Part shown: in pieces, positions 54,524 through 64,000 of the stretch
Layout: each line of letters begins with the position of its first letter
Position numbering within the stretch: position 1 is the stretch's first letter
From: Dermacentor variabilis
Lineage: Eukaryota > Arthropoda > Arachnida > Ixodida > Ixodidae
Reading direction: 5' to 3'
NCBI RefSeq assembly: GCF_050947875.1
Contig: NC_134569.1
Coordinates: 262,085,100-262,149,099 of the forward strand
Length of the DNA stretch: 64,000 nt
The notes under the pieces: model-generated
What the model was told of the DNA's origin: nothing
Databases searched by the model: none
The model's input: the letters and a program-made list of their open reading frames with translations, nothing else
Made by a program: the position numbers and the translations under genes

Positions 54524-57051
54524 GCCACAAGAGGGAAACTAAAGCACGAACGACGCGCGAGGAAACGCCAGATGTGATTTTTTACTCAGAAGACGAAGTG
54601 GAAATAGCGGCCAAACAAATTGAAGAGGAAATATCAGAGAGTACTGAAACTGATTGGACTTACCCAAAGTTAAAGCGTGAGCTAGGTAAGGCGCGAGTCA
54701 GGAAAACAAGGCAAGGGATACGAAAACTCAAGAGCTGGTGGGATGAAGAGGTTAAGAAGGCCATAAAGAAACGTCAGGAAGCCTCCAGGGAACACAGGTA
54801 TTCCAAAAGTAAGGGAGAACCTGAAGCAGAAGTAGAGAGGAAATGGGTAAACTACATAAAATGCAAAAGGGAAGCATCTTATTTGATCAACGAGAAAATC
54901 AAGACAAAAGGGTCCCAGTGGCTGTCAAAAATAAGCAATAAAAAAGATAAACAGGCAGCTAGAAAATTCTGGCAACATCTGAACTCCTTGGGTAATAGGA
55001 CAAGCCTAGAGCAGAGGTATATATATATAGTAACAGCTCAAGGTACTCGGTTAGAAGGAGAGGCGGCAATGGAGCATATAGGAACCATGATGAGGGAAAA
55101 ATTTACAAAACAGACAAATGGTACATGCAGTACGTCGGAGAGGGATAGCCCGGTCAACCCACTGCTTTCGCTTGGACAAAAAGAGTGGGAAAGGGCGGAG
55201 AAGAGGGTACCAAGTAGCACATCGGCAGGCCCCGATGGTATTCCAATTATGTTAATAAAGAAATTGGGCCCGAAATCTAAGAAAGCATTGAGGGAGGTGG
55301 TGAGCAAAATGCTAGCGGATGGTAAAGTACCTGACGAATGGAGGCTAAGTAGGATGAGAATGATATATAAGGGAAAGGGGGACAAAGCTGACATAAATAA
55401 CTACCGGCCTATAACAGTGACGTCAGTGGTTTACAGGGTGGTTATGCAGATTATAAAAGACAGACTGCAGGCATGGGTAGAGAACGAGGGGGTACTTGGA
55501 GAGCTACAAAATGGGTTCCGGAAGCATAGGAGGCTAGAAGACAATCTGTTCTCGCTAACACAGTGCATTGAAATAGCTGAAAAGGAACACAGACCCCTAT
55601 GGCTGGCTTTTTTGGACATCAAGGGAGCCTATGACAGTGTACTTCAAGAGGGCTTGTGGGGCATTCTGGAAACTTTAGGAGTGCAAGATGGAGTAACCAA
55701 TTTCTGAAAAGATATCTATAAAGGTAACCGGGTGATTATACAATGGGAAAAGCAGGTTTCGGAGCCTGTGATGATTCGGCGGGGGCTTAGGCAGGGGTGC
55801 CCATTGTCACCTCTGATGTTTATGCTGTACCTACAAGGTCTAGAGGCCAAAATACAGCAAAGCGGACTCGGCTTCAACCTATCATTTCTCAAGCAAGGAA
55901 AATTGATTGAACAGTCATTACCAGGACTGATGTACGCGGATGATATTGTATTAATGGCTGACAATGCAGTAGATCTGCAGGAATTAATGGACATATGTGG
56001 TACAGAAGGAGACAGGTTAGGCTTGAAGTTTAGCAAAGAAAAATCAGCAGTCATGATTTTTAATGATAACAGTTGCGGCGAGCATAAGATACAGGAGGCC
56101 ACGCTGGAGATAGTCGATAAATACAAGTACCTTGGGGTGTGGATAAATAATGGCATTGAGTATCTGACAGAGTACGAAAAATATCTAACGACTAAAGGTA
56201 ACAGAAATGCAGCGATTATGAAGAGTAGGGCACTGTGGAACTACAATAGGTACGAGGTAGTACGAGGGATATGGAAGGGGGTAATGGTACCAGGCCTGAC
56301 TTTTGCCAATGCAGTTCTATGTGTTAGAACAGAGACCCGGCAACAGTTGGAAATTAGGTAACGTGGTGTGGGTAGGCTCGCTCTGGGAGCACATATTGGC
56401 AAGACACCAAATCTTGGAGTGCAGGGGGATCTGGGATGGTCTTCTTTCGAGGGCAGAGAGGCTAGTAGCAAAATAGCATTTGAGGAGCGATTGAGAAAAA
56501 TGGGGGAAATTCGGTGGGCTAGGAAGGTTTTCAGTTACTTATACACGAGGAATGTTGACACGAGGTGGAGGAAGCGAACTAGAAAATTGACAAGCAAATA
56601 CTTGGGCAGTAGCGGGGGAATAAGTAAGGAATCATCTGTCAAGAAAAAGGTTAAGGAGGCAGAGAGGGGTATGTGGAGTACAGAGATGCAAACCAAATCG
56701 GCATTGGAGACATACAGGACCTTTAAGCAAGAAATAGCCAAAGAAAATATTTACGATAACTCTAAGGGAAGCTCATTGTTGTTCGAAGCCAGGACAGGTG
56801 TACTGAGGACTAAAACGTACCGAGCCAGATACCAGGAGATAGATTTGGTGTGCGAGGCGTGTAGAGAGGAGGAGGAAACGGCGGAACACCTGATACTTGC
56901 TTGTAAACAACTTCACCCTGCAGTTGAGTCTAACGGGGAACTATTCAAAGCCTTGGGTTTTAAAGACAGTGAAAGTAGAATAGACTTTGAACAGGTAGAA
57001 ATAACTAAACGGAGGCTATCTGATTGGTGGACAATATCAACGCAAAAGTAA
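54524..57051 (+). pseudogene. LINE Z reverse transcriptase, copy 1
   Basis: One frame runs from 54520 to 57051 with only two stops: TGA at 55705-55707 and TAA at 56359-56361. In order: SWWDEEVKKAIKKRQEASRE (linker), RMRMIYKGKGDK, NNYRPITVTSVVYR, LQNGFRKHRRLEDNLF, LAFLDIKGAYDSV, LRQGCPLSPLMFMLYL, catalytic LMYADDIVLM (YADD at 55933-55944), YLGVWINNG, GRLALGAHIGKT and a C-terminal CEACREEEETAEHLILAC motif. Confidence 0.92.
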
Positions 57052-57158
57052 AGGAGTAAATACATAGGTATGCATGCATATAGAACCATTAAAGGCTAGG
57101 TGGCGCGCGCCGCCGCCGCCCGATTCAAAGGGTTGAGCCACAATCATCCATCCATCCA
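54524..57158 (+). mobile_element. LINE Z, copy 1 (5'-truncated, nearly open)
   Basis: RT part and 3' end of a LINE ending in (ATCC)n at about 57143-57158. The same 3' tail and protein occur at 59611-62252. Endonuclease is missing. The clade is not certain; RT without RNase H and with a C-terminal CCHC motif. Confidence 0.88.
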
Positions 57159-57442
57159 CATCGAGGATCTGGATGGATACACAGATTGTAATGGGAAGTT
57201 GATGCTAGACTTCTGTGAGCGACACAACCTAGTTATAGTAAATAGAGAAACTAAGTGTGAGGGACAAATCACGTGGGAGTCCCGTAACAGACAAACGACC
57301 ATTGACTACTGCTTAATGTCACAGGGGTTGTATAACAAGCTCGCAATAATAGAAATAGATGAAGAGGGGAACTACAGCCTCGGAAGTGATCATAAGCGTA
57401 TTAGTCTACAGTTGGGAGCCCTACTCAAAAGAGACATGCAGG
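57157..57442 (+). pseudogene. LINE Z copy 2, endonuclease fragment
   Basis: Begins AHIEDLDGYTDCNGK, i.e. inside the GDFNAH motif, then LMLDFCERHNLVIVN, GQITWESRNRQTTIDYCLMS and SLGSDHKRISLQL with the SDH motif. C-terminal half of the APE endonuclease. It follows the (ATCC)n of copy 1 directly and is cut by the LINE at 57455. Confidence 0.9.
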
Positions 57443-57454
57443 GAAGCCAAAAAG
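57443..57454. repeat. Target duplication GAAGCCAAAAAG, left copy
   Basis: Exact 12-bp match at 59599-59610. Confidence 0.92.
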
Positions 57455-57513
57455 TGTGTGTGTGATAACTTTATTTGGAATCCGGCGATTGGGAGGCCCG
57501 GGCCTGGGGCCGC

Positions 57514-58634
57514 CTAGATGGCCACTGGGAGCTGCTGCTCCCGTGCGGCTTCCTTGGCTCGCTGGACGGCCCAAAGTTGGTCTTGGAGTTCTGAGCTGAG
57601 CAGCACGGCCGACCACCGCGCCCGTAGATTTTCTGGGGAGACTGCCATTTTATTTTGGTATATTTCACATCCCCACAACATGTGTTGAAGGGTGGCTCTA
57701 ACAGACTTGCATAGCTTGCACATATCGCTCTCGTATATATCGGGGTAGAAAGTTTTTAGTTGCACGGGACTCGTATAAGTTTCTGTTTGTAGTCGCCTCC
57801 AAGTAACGGACTCAGCTCTGTTCAGTTTAGTGTGAGGCGGTGGTAATACCCGCCTCCGATTTTGATAGAATTTGGTAATATCACTAAATCTTGTTAATAC
57901 ATCTTTTTCTCTCCAGATTTCCTCCTCCGCGTTCTCCTGACCGATGGAAGTCACTCTTTGCTCAGCTCGGCGAGTAAGACCTCGAGCTTCGCGGTGTGCT
58001 ACCTTGTTGAGGTTGACTGCGGGAATGTCTGGAGTCGTATGCGCTGGGAACCAGATCAATTGCCTGCCGTTCTTCTCTGCATTGGAGAACTTTGCTTCAT
58101 TGACTCTGATGATGTGCCATGCCTCAGGAGAGATCCTACCTTTTGCATAATTTCTAATGGCCGCTTGAGAATCGTTGTAATGATGTACTGAGCATTCGTG
58201 GAGACCAATGCTAGTGCAATGGCTACCTCCTCTGCGGTCTCGGAATGTTTGGTATTAACTGATACGCTTGTAAGGGGTTTTTGGGTGTGATCTACGATTA
58301 CTGCTACATAGCTATTTCTGTCTGGGTATTCAGCCGCGTCTACGAAGGTTGCTCTGTCGTCTGACCCAAAGCTTCGGATAATTTTCTCTGCTCTACTCTT
58401 GCGTCTGCCGTCGTTGTAACCTGGATGCATGTTCTTGGGTATATTTGGTACTAGGAGTTTGTCACGAATTTCTCTCGTTATCGTGCTCTTTTCCCCGTAT
58501 AGATTGTGATAATTCATTCCTAGTTTGCTTAGTATATGCCGTCCCGTTTTGGTTTTGGTTAGTCGCTCTGCTTGAGATGTTTGTTGTGCTTCTATGAGTT
58601 CGTCCAGTGTGTTGTGGAGTCCTAACTTTAGCAA
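57514..58634 (-). pseudogene. LINE RNase H and C-terminal domain
   Basis: 58056-58634: RATFVDAAEYPDRNSYVAVI (first Asp), TKHSETAEEVAIALAL (Glu), AQYIITTI. 57514-58059: WFPAHTTPDIPAVNLNKVAH (the PxH...N.A region), then CKLCKSVRATLQHMLWGC, a CCHC-like motif. Frameshift at about 58056. Confidence 0.85.
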
Positions 58635-59587
58635 GAGATCCGTGCTCGTACTGATAGAACCCCTAGCGCTAGTTTGTATGCTTTTTTTATCATGTTGTTA
58701 ATTTTACGCTTTTCAGCTGCAAACCAATTGTGGAAGGCTGCTATGTATGTGATCTGACTGATTACGAATGATTGTATCAGCCGTATGATACTTTCTTCCT
58801 TCATACCTTGATGCTTGTTAGTAATTCGTTTGATTAATCTCATGGTGTTTGTTACCATTGTGTCTAACTTCTTTACGGTTTCCCTATTTGTGCCTTTGTT
58901 CTCGATTACCAGACCCAGCACTTTGAGCTGGTTGACTATTGGGATATTCCGCCCGTTCTTGGTGTGTAGCTCGATTTCCTCATGAGCCTTGTTTCTGTCG
59001 TATCCTTTGAGAGGCCTGCCTCTAAGTGTGGGGCGGTACAATAGAAGTTCAGATTTCTCTGCAGAGCATGTGAGGCCTGTTCCTATGAGGTGTTCCTCTA
59101 CTGTGTTAATTGCTGTCTGGAGTCGTTGTTCTATTGATCCGTCGCTGCCATCACAGGTCCAGATAGTAATATCGTCCGCATAGATTGTGTGATTCAGGGA
59201 CTCTATGTGATTTAATTTTTCGGGGAGTCCCATCAAGACGAGATTAAACAGCATCGGCGAGATGACAGCGCCTTGCGGCGTGCCGGCCCCCCCTATGTCG
59301 ATCTCGGGCGACTTGAGCCCTCCGACGGAGATGACTGCTTTCCTATCTGATAGGAAGCTCTTGATGTAGTTATACGTCCGTTGCCCTAGTCCTATTCGTT
59401 CGATGTTTTCCAATATGGTTGCGTGGTTGGCATTATCGAAAGCTTTTTTAAGATCAAGGCCCAAGATGGCCCTTGTCGAGCGCGTGTTATAATCGATTAT
59501 CTGATGCTTAAGTTGGAGCATCGCATCTTGTGTCGAAAGATTTTTGCGAAATCCTATCATTGTATCTGGGTATATAGTATTATCCAT
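58628..59587 (-). pseudogene. LINE reverse transcriptase (5'-truncated)
   Basis: 319 open residues beginning inside RT: TMIGFRKNLSTQDAMLQL, LGLDLKKAFDNANH, GTPQGAVISPMLFNL and catalytic IYADDITIW (YADD at 59171-59182), LKVLGLVIENKG, ISQITYIAAF. The first Met is internal; upstream is lost by truncation. Confidence 0.9.
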
Positions 59588-59598
59588 CTAAGAAGTGA

Positions 59599-59610
59599 AG
59601 CCAAAAAGAG
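59599..59610. repeat. Target duplication GAAGCCAAAAAG, right copy
   Basis: Pairs with 57443-57454. Confidence 0.92.
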
Positions 59611-62092
59611 TACGCAAAAGTAAATGACGCGCAAATAGCGCACATAGCGGCTGGCATAGAGGAAGCAATAAAGAAACATTCCATGGAAAGGTGGGATTAT
59701 AATCAGTTAGAACTACTCATTAGTACAAAATTAAAAGAGGTAAAAGGAGTAAACCGCTGGAGAGGAAAGGGGAAGCCACGAAGTTGGTGGAATAAGGAAA
59801 TTAGAGAGGCCATCGAACAACGACGGTGGGCATCTCGGGAACACAGAGAAGCAAAGAGGGCGCAGTTATCTGAAGAGGAAATAGGCCAAAAATGGGAATA
59901 TTATCGACAAAAGAAACAACAAGTGCAAGTCCTCGTCCAGGCTAAAATAAAGCAGTCCTCTGATCGCTGGCTGGCTGAAGTTCGCGATGCAACTAAAGGG
60001 GGGTCAAGAAAATTCTGGAACCATATAAGCTGGCTGGGTAAAGCTAATCACAGAAAAGAGGAACAGATTCACGATGTCGAAGGAAATTGTTTAGAGGGAG
60101 ATGACGCTGTGAACTACATTGGTTCAGTTGTAGCAGAGTCATTTAGGAAAGACGATAGGGTAATCGCCCCAAGAGAGGGAGCAACACAGAATAGCATAAT
60201 AGAAAACAGCTTAGAACTGACCAATCTTAACTGGAAAAAGGCGGAAGCAAATGTTCCAAAATGCACGCGGGGATAGACGAAATTCCAATCAAGTTAATTA
60301 ATGAACTTGGCCCAAGAAGCAAGGAAACGCTGATAAAAGCATTGGAGGCAGTCATAACAAATAAGCAAATTCCGCACAGTTGGAAACAGAGTCAAATGAA
60401 TTTGATTTATAAAGGGAAAGGTGATAAGAAGAACATAAAATCTTTCCGACCAATTTCGATAACATCAGTTATATATAGGCTGGCGATGCAGGCGGTGAAA
60501 TTAAAAATGCAGTCATGGGTAGAAAGTAATAGAATACTTGGAGAACTTCAGAACTGGTTCAGAAGTGGTAGGCGCTTAGATGATAGCCTGTTCGTGCTTA
60601 CCCAGTGCATAGAAATAGCCAAGGCGGAAAATAGACCTCTGTATTTAGCCTTCCTGGACATAAGTGGTGCATACGACAATGTGAACAGGGAACTCCTGTG
60701 GAACATATTAAAAGCTGAAGGTATCGGTAATGAGGTAATTGATTTTCTACAGGAAGTATATCGAGAAAATAATGTTGAAATAACATGGGAAGGAATCAAG
60801 AGTACGACAACTGTCGAGGTTCACAAAGGATAAAGGCAAGGTTAATTTGTCGTGTATCACCGCTGCTGTTCATGCTTTATATGATAAGCATGGAAAGAAG
60901 GTTACAACGAAGCAATCTAGGGTATAATCTGTCGTACAGATTAGGCGAAAAGGTTGTTGAGCAACGACTACCGGGTTTAATGTATGCGGACGATATTGTG
61001 CTGTTAGCAGATAGCCAGGAAGATTTGCAAACTCTGGTTAGTTACTGTGGGGCCGAATGAGACAGTTTAGGTTTCAGTTTTAGTGCAGCTAAGTCCGGTG
61101 GGATGTTTTTCAACGATACAACTTATCAGGAGACAATACAAGGCAATGAAATACCCCGAGTGGCCGAATAAAATATCTCGGGGTATGGATAAACAAAGGG
61201 CAGATGTACACGGAAAAGCACGAACAGTCTCTCATAGCAAAAGGGCGAAGAGATGCCGGGATAATGAAACATAAGGCATTGTGGGGGTACAACAGGTATG
61301 AGGTACTGAGAGGCATTTGGAAGGGAGTAATGGTGCCGGGGCTTACTTTCGGGAATGCGGTCCTGTGTTTAAGGGCAGAGGTTCAGTAGACTAGAAGTAA
61401 ATCAGAGAGCTGTGGGAAGGTTAGCACTAGGTGCCCATGGGAAAACCACAAACGAAGCAGTACGGGGGAATATGGGCTGGGCATCGTTCAAAGCACGGGA
61501 AGCTCAGAGTAAAATCCTATACGAAAAACGCCTGAGGAAATTGGACGATAACAGGTGGGCAGCTAAGGTATTAAATACCTATACAGAAAGAGCGTTCACT
61601 CACAATGGCGGAAAAGAACTAGGAAGCTAACCAGTAAGTATGCCAGACACGAGGACGGAGAAAGACAGATCATTAAACGACAGGTTAAAAACGCAGAAGG
61701 TAAAAATTCGATAAATTCAATGGAAAAGAATCATAGTGTGGAACTATATCGATACTGGAAACAGCAGATCAGGAAGGAAGCGTTTTATGATAACTCAAGA
61801 GGCAGTGCCCTACTCTTGGAAGCTAGATCAGGATGTCTTAATTAGAACGCGGAGCTATAAAAAGAAATTTAACGAAGAAGAAGACACATGTACTGTGTGT
61901 GGTAAAGATGTAGAAACAATGGAACACCTCGTACTAAAATGTGATGGTATAAATCCCGAAGTCGATGCGGCCAGAGTCACCCTTCCTGAGGCCCTAGCGT
62001 TCAGAGATGATAGTCATGTAAATAAATATGCGGTGGAAATTAGCAAAAGGCGATTGGAGGATTGGTGGCTCAAAAGCAGAGAGGTGACATAA
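59611..62092 (+). pseudogene. LINE Z reverse transcriptase, copy 2
   Basis: Pieces in several frames: 59683-60276 (linker SWWNKEIREAIEQRRWASRE), 60261-60833 (QMNLIYKGKGDKK, FRPISITSVIYRLAM, YLAFLDISGAYDNV), 60785-61060 (LPGLMYADDIVLL), 61204-61630 (ALWGYNRYEVLRGIWKGVM, GRLALGAHGKT) and 61736-62092 (CTVCGKDVETMEHLVLKC). At least five frameshifts. YADD is intact. Confidence 0.9.
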
Positions 62093-62258
62093 GGTTAAAA
62101 GGGTAGGAAGACGTACTTAAAGAAAATCGAGAAATTCAATAACACACAACACAGATAAAAATGAAAGGCAAAATAAAAATCTGAGCATGGTGGCAACTGC
62201 CATCGCCCCGTTTCAAAGGGGACGCTCCTACCTTCCATCCATCCATCCATCCTGTTTC

Positions 62259-62266
62259 TGATGAAC
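62259..62266. repeat. Target duplication TGATGAAC, left copy
   Basis: Identical to 62891-62898; flanks MITE copy B. Confidence 0.9.
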
Positions 62267-62890
62267 CATAGAGTTTCTCACTATAACACCTAGAGGGTAA
62301 CCTGGCGCCACCGTCTATGGGAGTTTCTTAAGGGGGCACCTTGCCGTCATGGGAATGACGGTATATGTGTCTGCGAGGCTCGTGTTGGCTGGTGTTGTAA
62401 GAGGCTTCGTCTAAAACGTGGCTATGGCTACGCAAATAACGCGCTCTCAAAGTGAAATCTTCATAAAATGCTTCCATTCACACATATTACATCTTTACTC
62501 ACCCACAATGCATGACCAAGCGAAGAAAAGCAAGAACAGACGGCAAACTGTTTCAAAGCGAGCGCGAACCTTGCCGTCTGTGCTCCAACTTTAGCGGCAC
62601 GCTGATACTTTTTACGTAACATGTAGTCGTACATACAATAACAAGTTCTCATAGTTAAACAAAACATGTTCTCGCGTAATAATAAAGCTAAAACAGCTGT
62701 TCATGTGCTGTTTTAGTAGAAAGTGAATCATTGTGACAGACGGAACGGTATTTGCCAAGCGCGTCTTCAAGGTGTCCTGTCTCTACGAGAACGATGCCAA
62801 TCCGAATCCACAATATACCGGCATTCCCATGCATACCACAGCGCAGCAGCGCCAGATTTCCCTCTAGGTAATGTAGTGAGAAACTTTATG
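62267..62890 (-). mobile_element. Family M MITE, copy B
   Basis: 624 bp, inverse of copy C. Ends CATAGAGTTTCTCACTATAA and ...TAGTGAGAAACTTTATG, perfect 8-bp target duplication TGATGAAC. No coding capacity. Confidence 0.92.
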
Positions 62891-62898
62891 TGATGAAC

Positions 62899-63533
62899 CA
62901 TAGAGTTTCTCACTACATTACCTAGAGGGAAATCTGGCGCTGCTGCGCTGTGGTATGCATGGGAATGCCGGTATACTGTGACTTCGGATTGGCATCGTTC
63001 TCGGAGAGACAGCAAACCTTGAAGACGCGCTTGGCTAGCACCGTTCCGTCTGTCACAATGATTCATTTTCTACAAAAACAGCACGTGAAAAGCTGTTTTA
63101 GCTTTATTATTACACGAAACCATGTCTTGTTTAACTACGAGAACTTGTTATTGTGTGTATGACTACATGTTACGTAAAAAGTATCAGCGTGCCGCTAAAG
63201 TTGGAGGACAGATGACAAGGTTCGCGCTCGCTTTGAAACAGTTGGCCGTCTGTTCTTGCTTTTCTTCGCTTGGTCATGCATTGTAGGTGAGTAAAGATGT
63301 AATATGCGTGAATGGAAACCTTTTATGGAGATTTCACTTTGAGAACGCATTATTTGTGTAGCCATATCCACGTTTTAGACGAAGCCTCTTGCAACACCAG
63401 CCAACACGAGCCTCGCAGACACATATACCGTCATTCCCATGACGTGCCCATGACGGCACGGTGCCCCCTTAAGAAACTCCCATAGACGGTTGCGCCAGAT
63501 TACCCTCTAGGTGTTATAGTGAGAAACTCTATG
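62899..63533 (+). mobile_element. Family M MITE, copy C
   Basis: 635 bp, starts CATAGAGTTTCTCACTACAT right after the TGATGAAC of copy B and ends GAGAAACTCTATG at 63533. Its right flank (CTAAATGC) does not repeat its left flank, so B probably inserted next to C. Confidence 0.9.
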
Positions 63534-63566
63534 CTAAATGCCTCCCGCGTCGCTAGTCTTGATTAG

Positions 63567-63629
63567 CATATAGAGTTTCCTATAAGAATTACTAGAGGGA
63601 ACTCCGGCGCTAGTGTCTACGGGAGCTAC
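63567..63629 (+). repeat. Fragment of a related MITE
   Basis: TATAGAGTTTCCTATAAGAA...ACTAGAGGGAACTCCGGCGCTAG resembles the family M end but has a different spacer; it stops at copy D. Confidence 0.6.
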
Positions 63630-64000
63630 CATAGAGTTTCTCACTATAACACCTAGAAGGTAATCTGGCGCCACCGTCTATGGGAGTTTCTTAAGGGGGC
63701 ACCGTGCCGTCATGGGAATGACGGTATATGTGTCTGCGAAGCTCGTGCTGGCTGGTGCTGTAAGAGGCTTCGTATAAAACGTGGCTGTGGCTACGCAAAT
63801 AACGAGTTCTCATAGTAAAATCTTCATAAAATGCTTCCATTCACACATATTACATCTTTACTCACCCACAATGCATGACCAAGCGAAGAAAAGCAAGAAC
63901 AGACGGCCAACTGTTTCAAAGCGAGCACGAACCTTCTGTCCTCCAACTTTAGCGGCACGCTGATACTTTTTACGTAACATGTAGTCATACACACAATAAC
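63630..64000 (-). mobile_element. Family M MITE, copy D (cut by window end)
   Basis: Starts CATAGAGTTTCTCACTATAA and matches copy B from 62267 on for the remaining 371 bp. Confidence 0.9.

Larger units (their letters stand above)
57455..59598 (-). mobile_element. RNase H-bearing LINE (I/R1-like), 5'-truncated
   Basis: Inserted in LINE Z with a 12-bp target duplication. The 3' end (57455) reads AATAAAGTTATCACACACAC on the minus strand. It keeps the RT from the template-binding part on, RNase H and C-terminal motif. 2.1 kb. Confidence 0.9.
57159..62252 (+). mobile_element. LINE Z, copy 2, split by another LINE
   Basis: Own sequence 57159-57454 and 59599-62252. Ends in (ATCC)n near 62235-62252, like copy 1. 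5'-truncated inside endonuclease. More decayed than copy 1. Confidence 0.88.

Noticed and set aside
62221..62252. Host microsatellite (ATCC)n
   Set aside because: It is the 3' tail of LINE Z; copy 1 ends the same way.

Overview
The window reads as a transposon graveyard from a large, repeat-rich arthropod nuclear genome. The mix (Ty3/gypsy elements, I-, L2/CR1- and RTE-type LINEs, Penelope-like elements with GIY-YIG ends, ZMYM-type hAT, pogo- and piggyBac-type DNA elements) and several motifs that resemble repeats I associate with ticks make a hard tick (Ixodidae) the most likely source; this is inference, no search was run. I found no convincing host gene, tRNA, rRNA or CRISPR array. Nearly every long reading frame belongs to a mobile element, and most are broken.

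Layout. 1-490: 3' end of a Penelope-like element. 730-1356: a 0.63-kb MITE (family M). 2791-38881: apparently one DNA transposon, here called element X (CAGGGTG termini, flanks CAAATA), swollen to 36 kb by nested insertions: (a) gypsy-1 (3030-12820, minus), which itself carries an intact L2/CR1-like LINE (5965-10701, minus) with 261-bp monomers at its 5' end; (b) a pogo-like element (14645-15818) and an RTE LINE tail (16225-16779); (c) a piggyBac-like MITE (17508-30355) holding a full-length I-type LINE (18368-30314, minus), which holds gypsy-2 (19884-25851, minus); (d) a ZMYM-type hAT (31706-38725, minus) whose transposase is split by a second copy of X (33476-35102) and by a Penelope-like fragment (35648-36052).

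39369-40100 is another Penelope-like 3' end with a degenerate hammerhead-like sequence. 41125-41500 and 51535-53270 hold repeat family Y with a 118-bp unit. 42240-48093 carries two copies of an L2-like LINE whose ORF1 begins with a 2A-like peptide motif, the second fused to a truncated gypsy (gypsy-3, 48094-51290, minus). 52342-52980 is an almost perfect 639-bp palindrome inserted at a TA in family Y.

54524-62252 has two copies of another LINE (LINE Z); the first has one reading frame interrupted by only two stop codons, the second is split by an RNase H-bearing LINE (57455-59598, minus) with a 12-bp target duplication. 62267-64000 is a cluster of family M MITEs, one with a perfect 8-bp target duplication.

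The elements do not work together as a pathway; they form a stratigraphy. Nesting gives relative ages: X is oldest, then gypsy-1, hAT and piggyBac/I-LINE, and the intact L2-like LINE in gypsy-1 is among the youngest.
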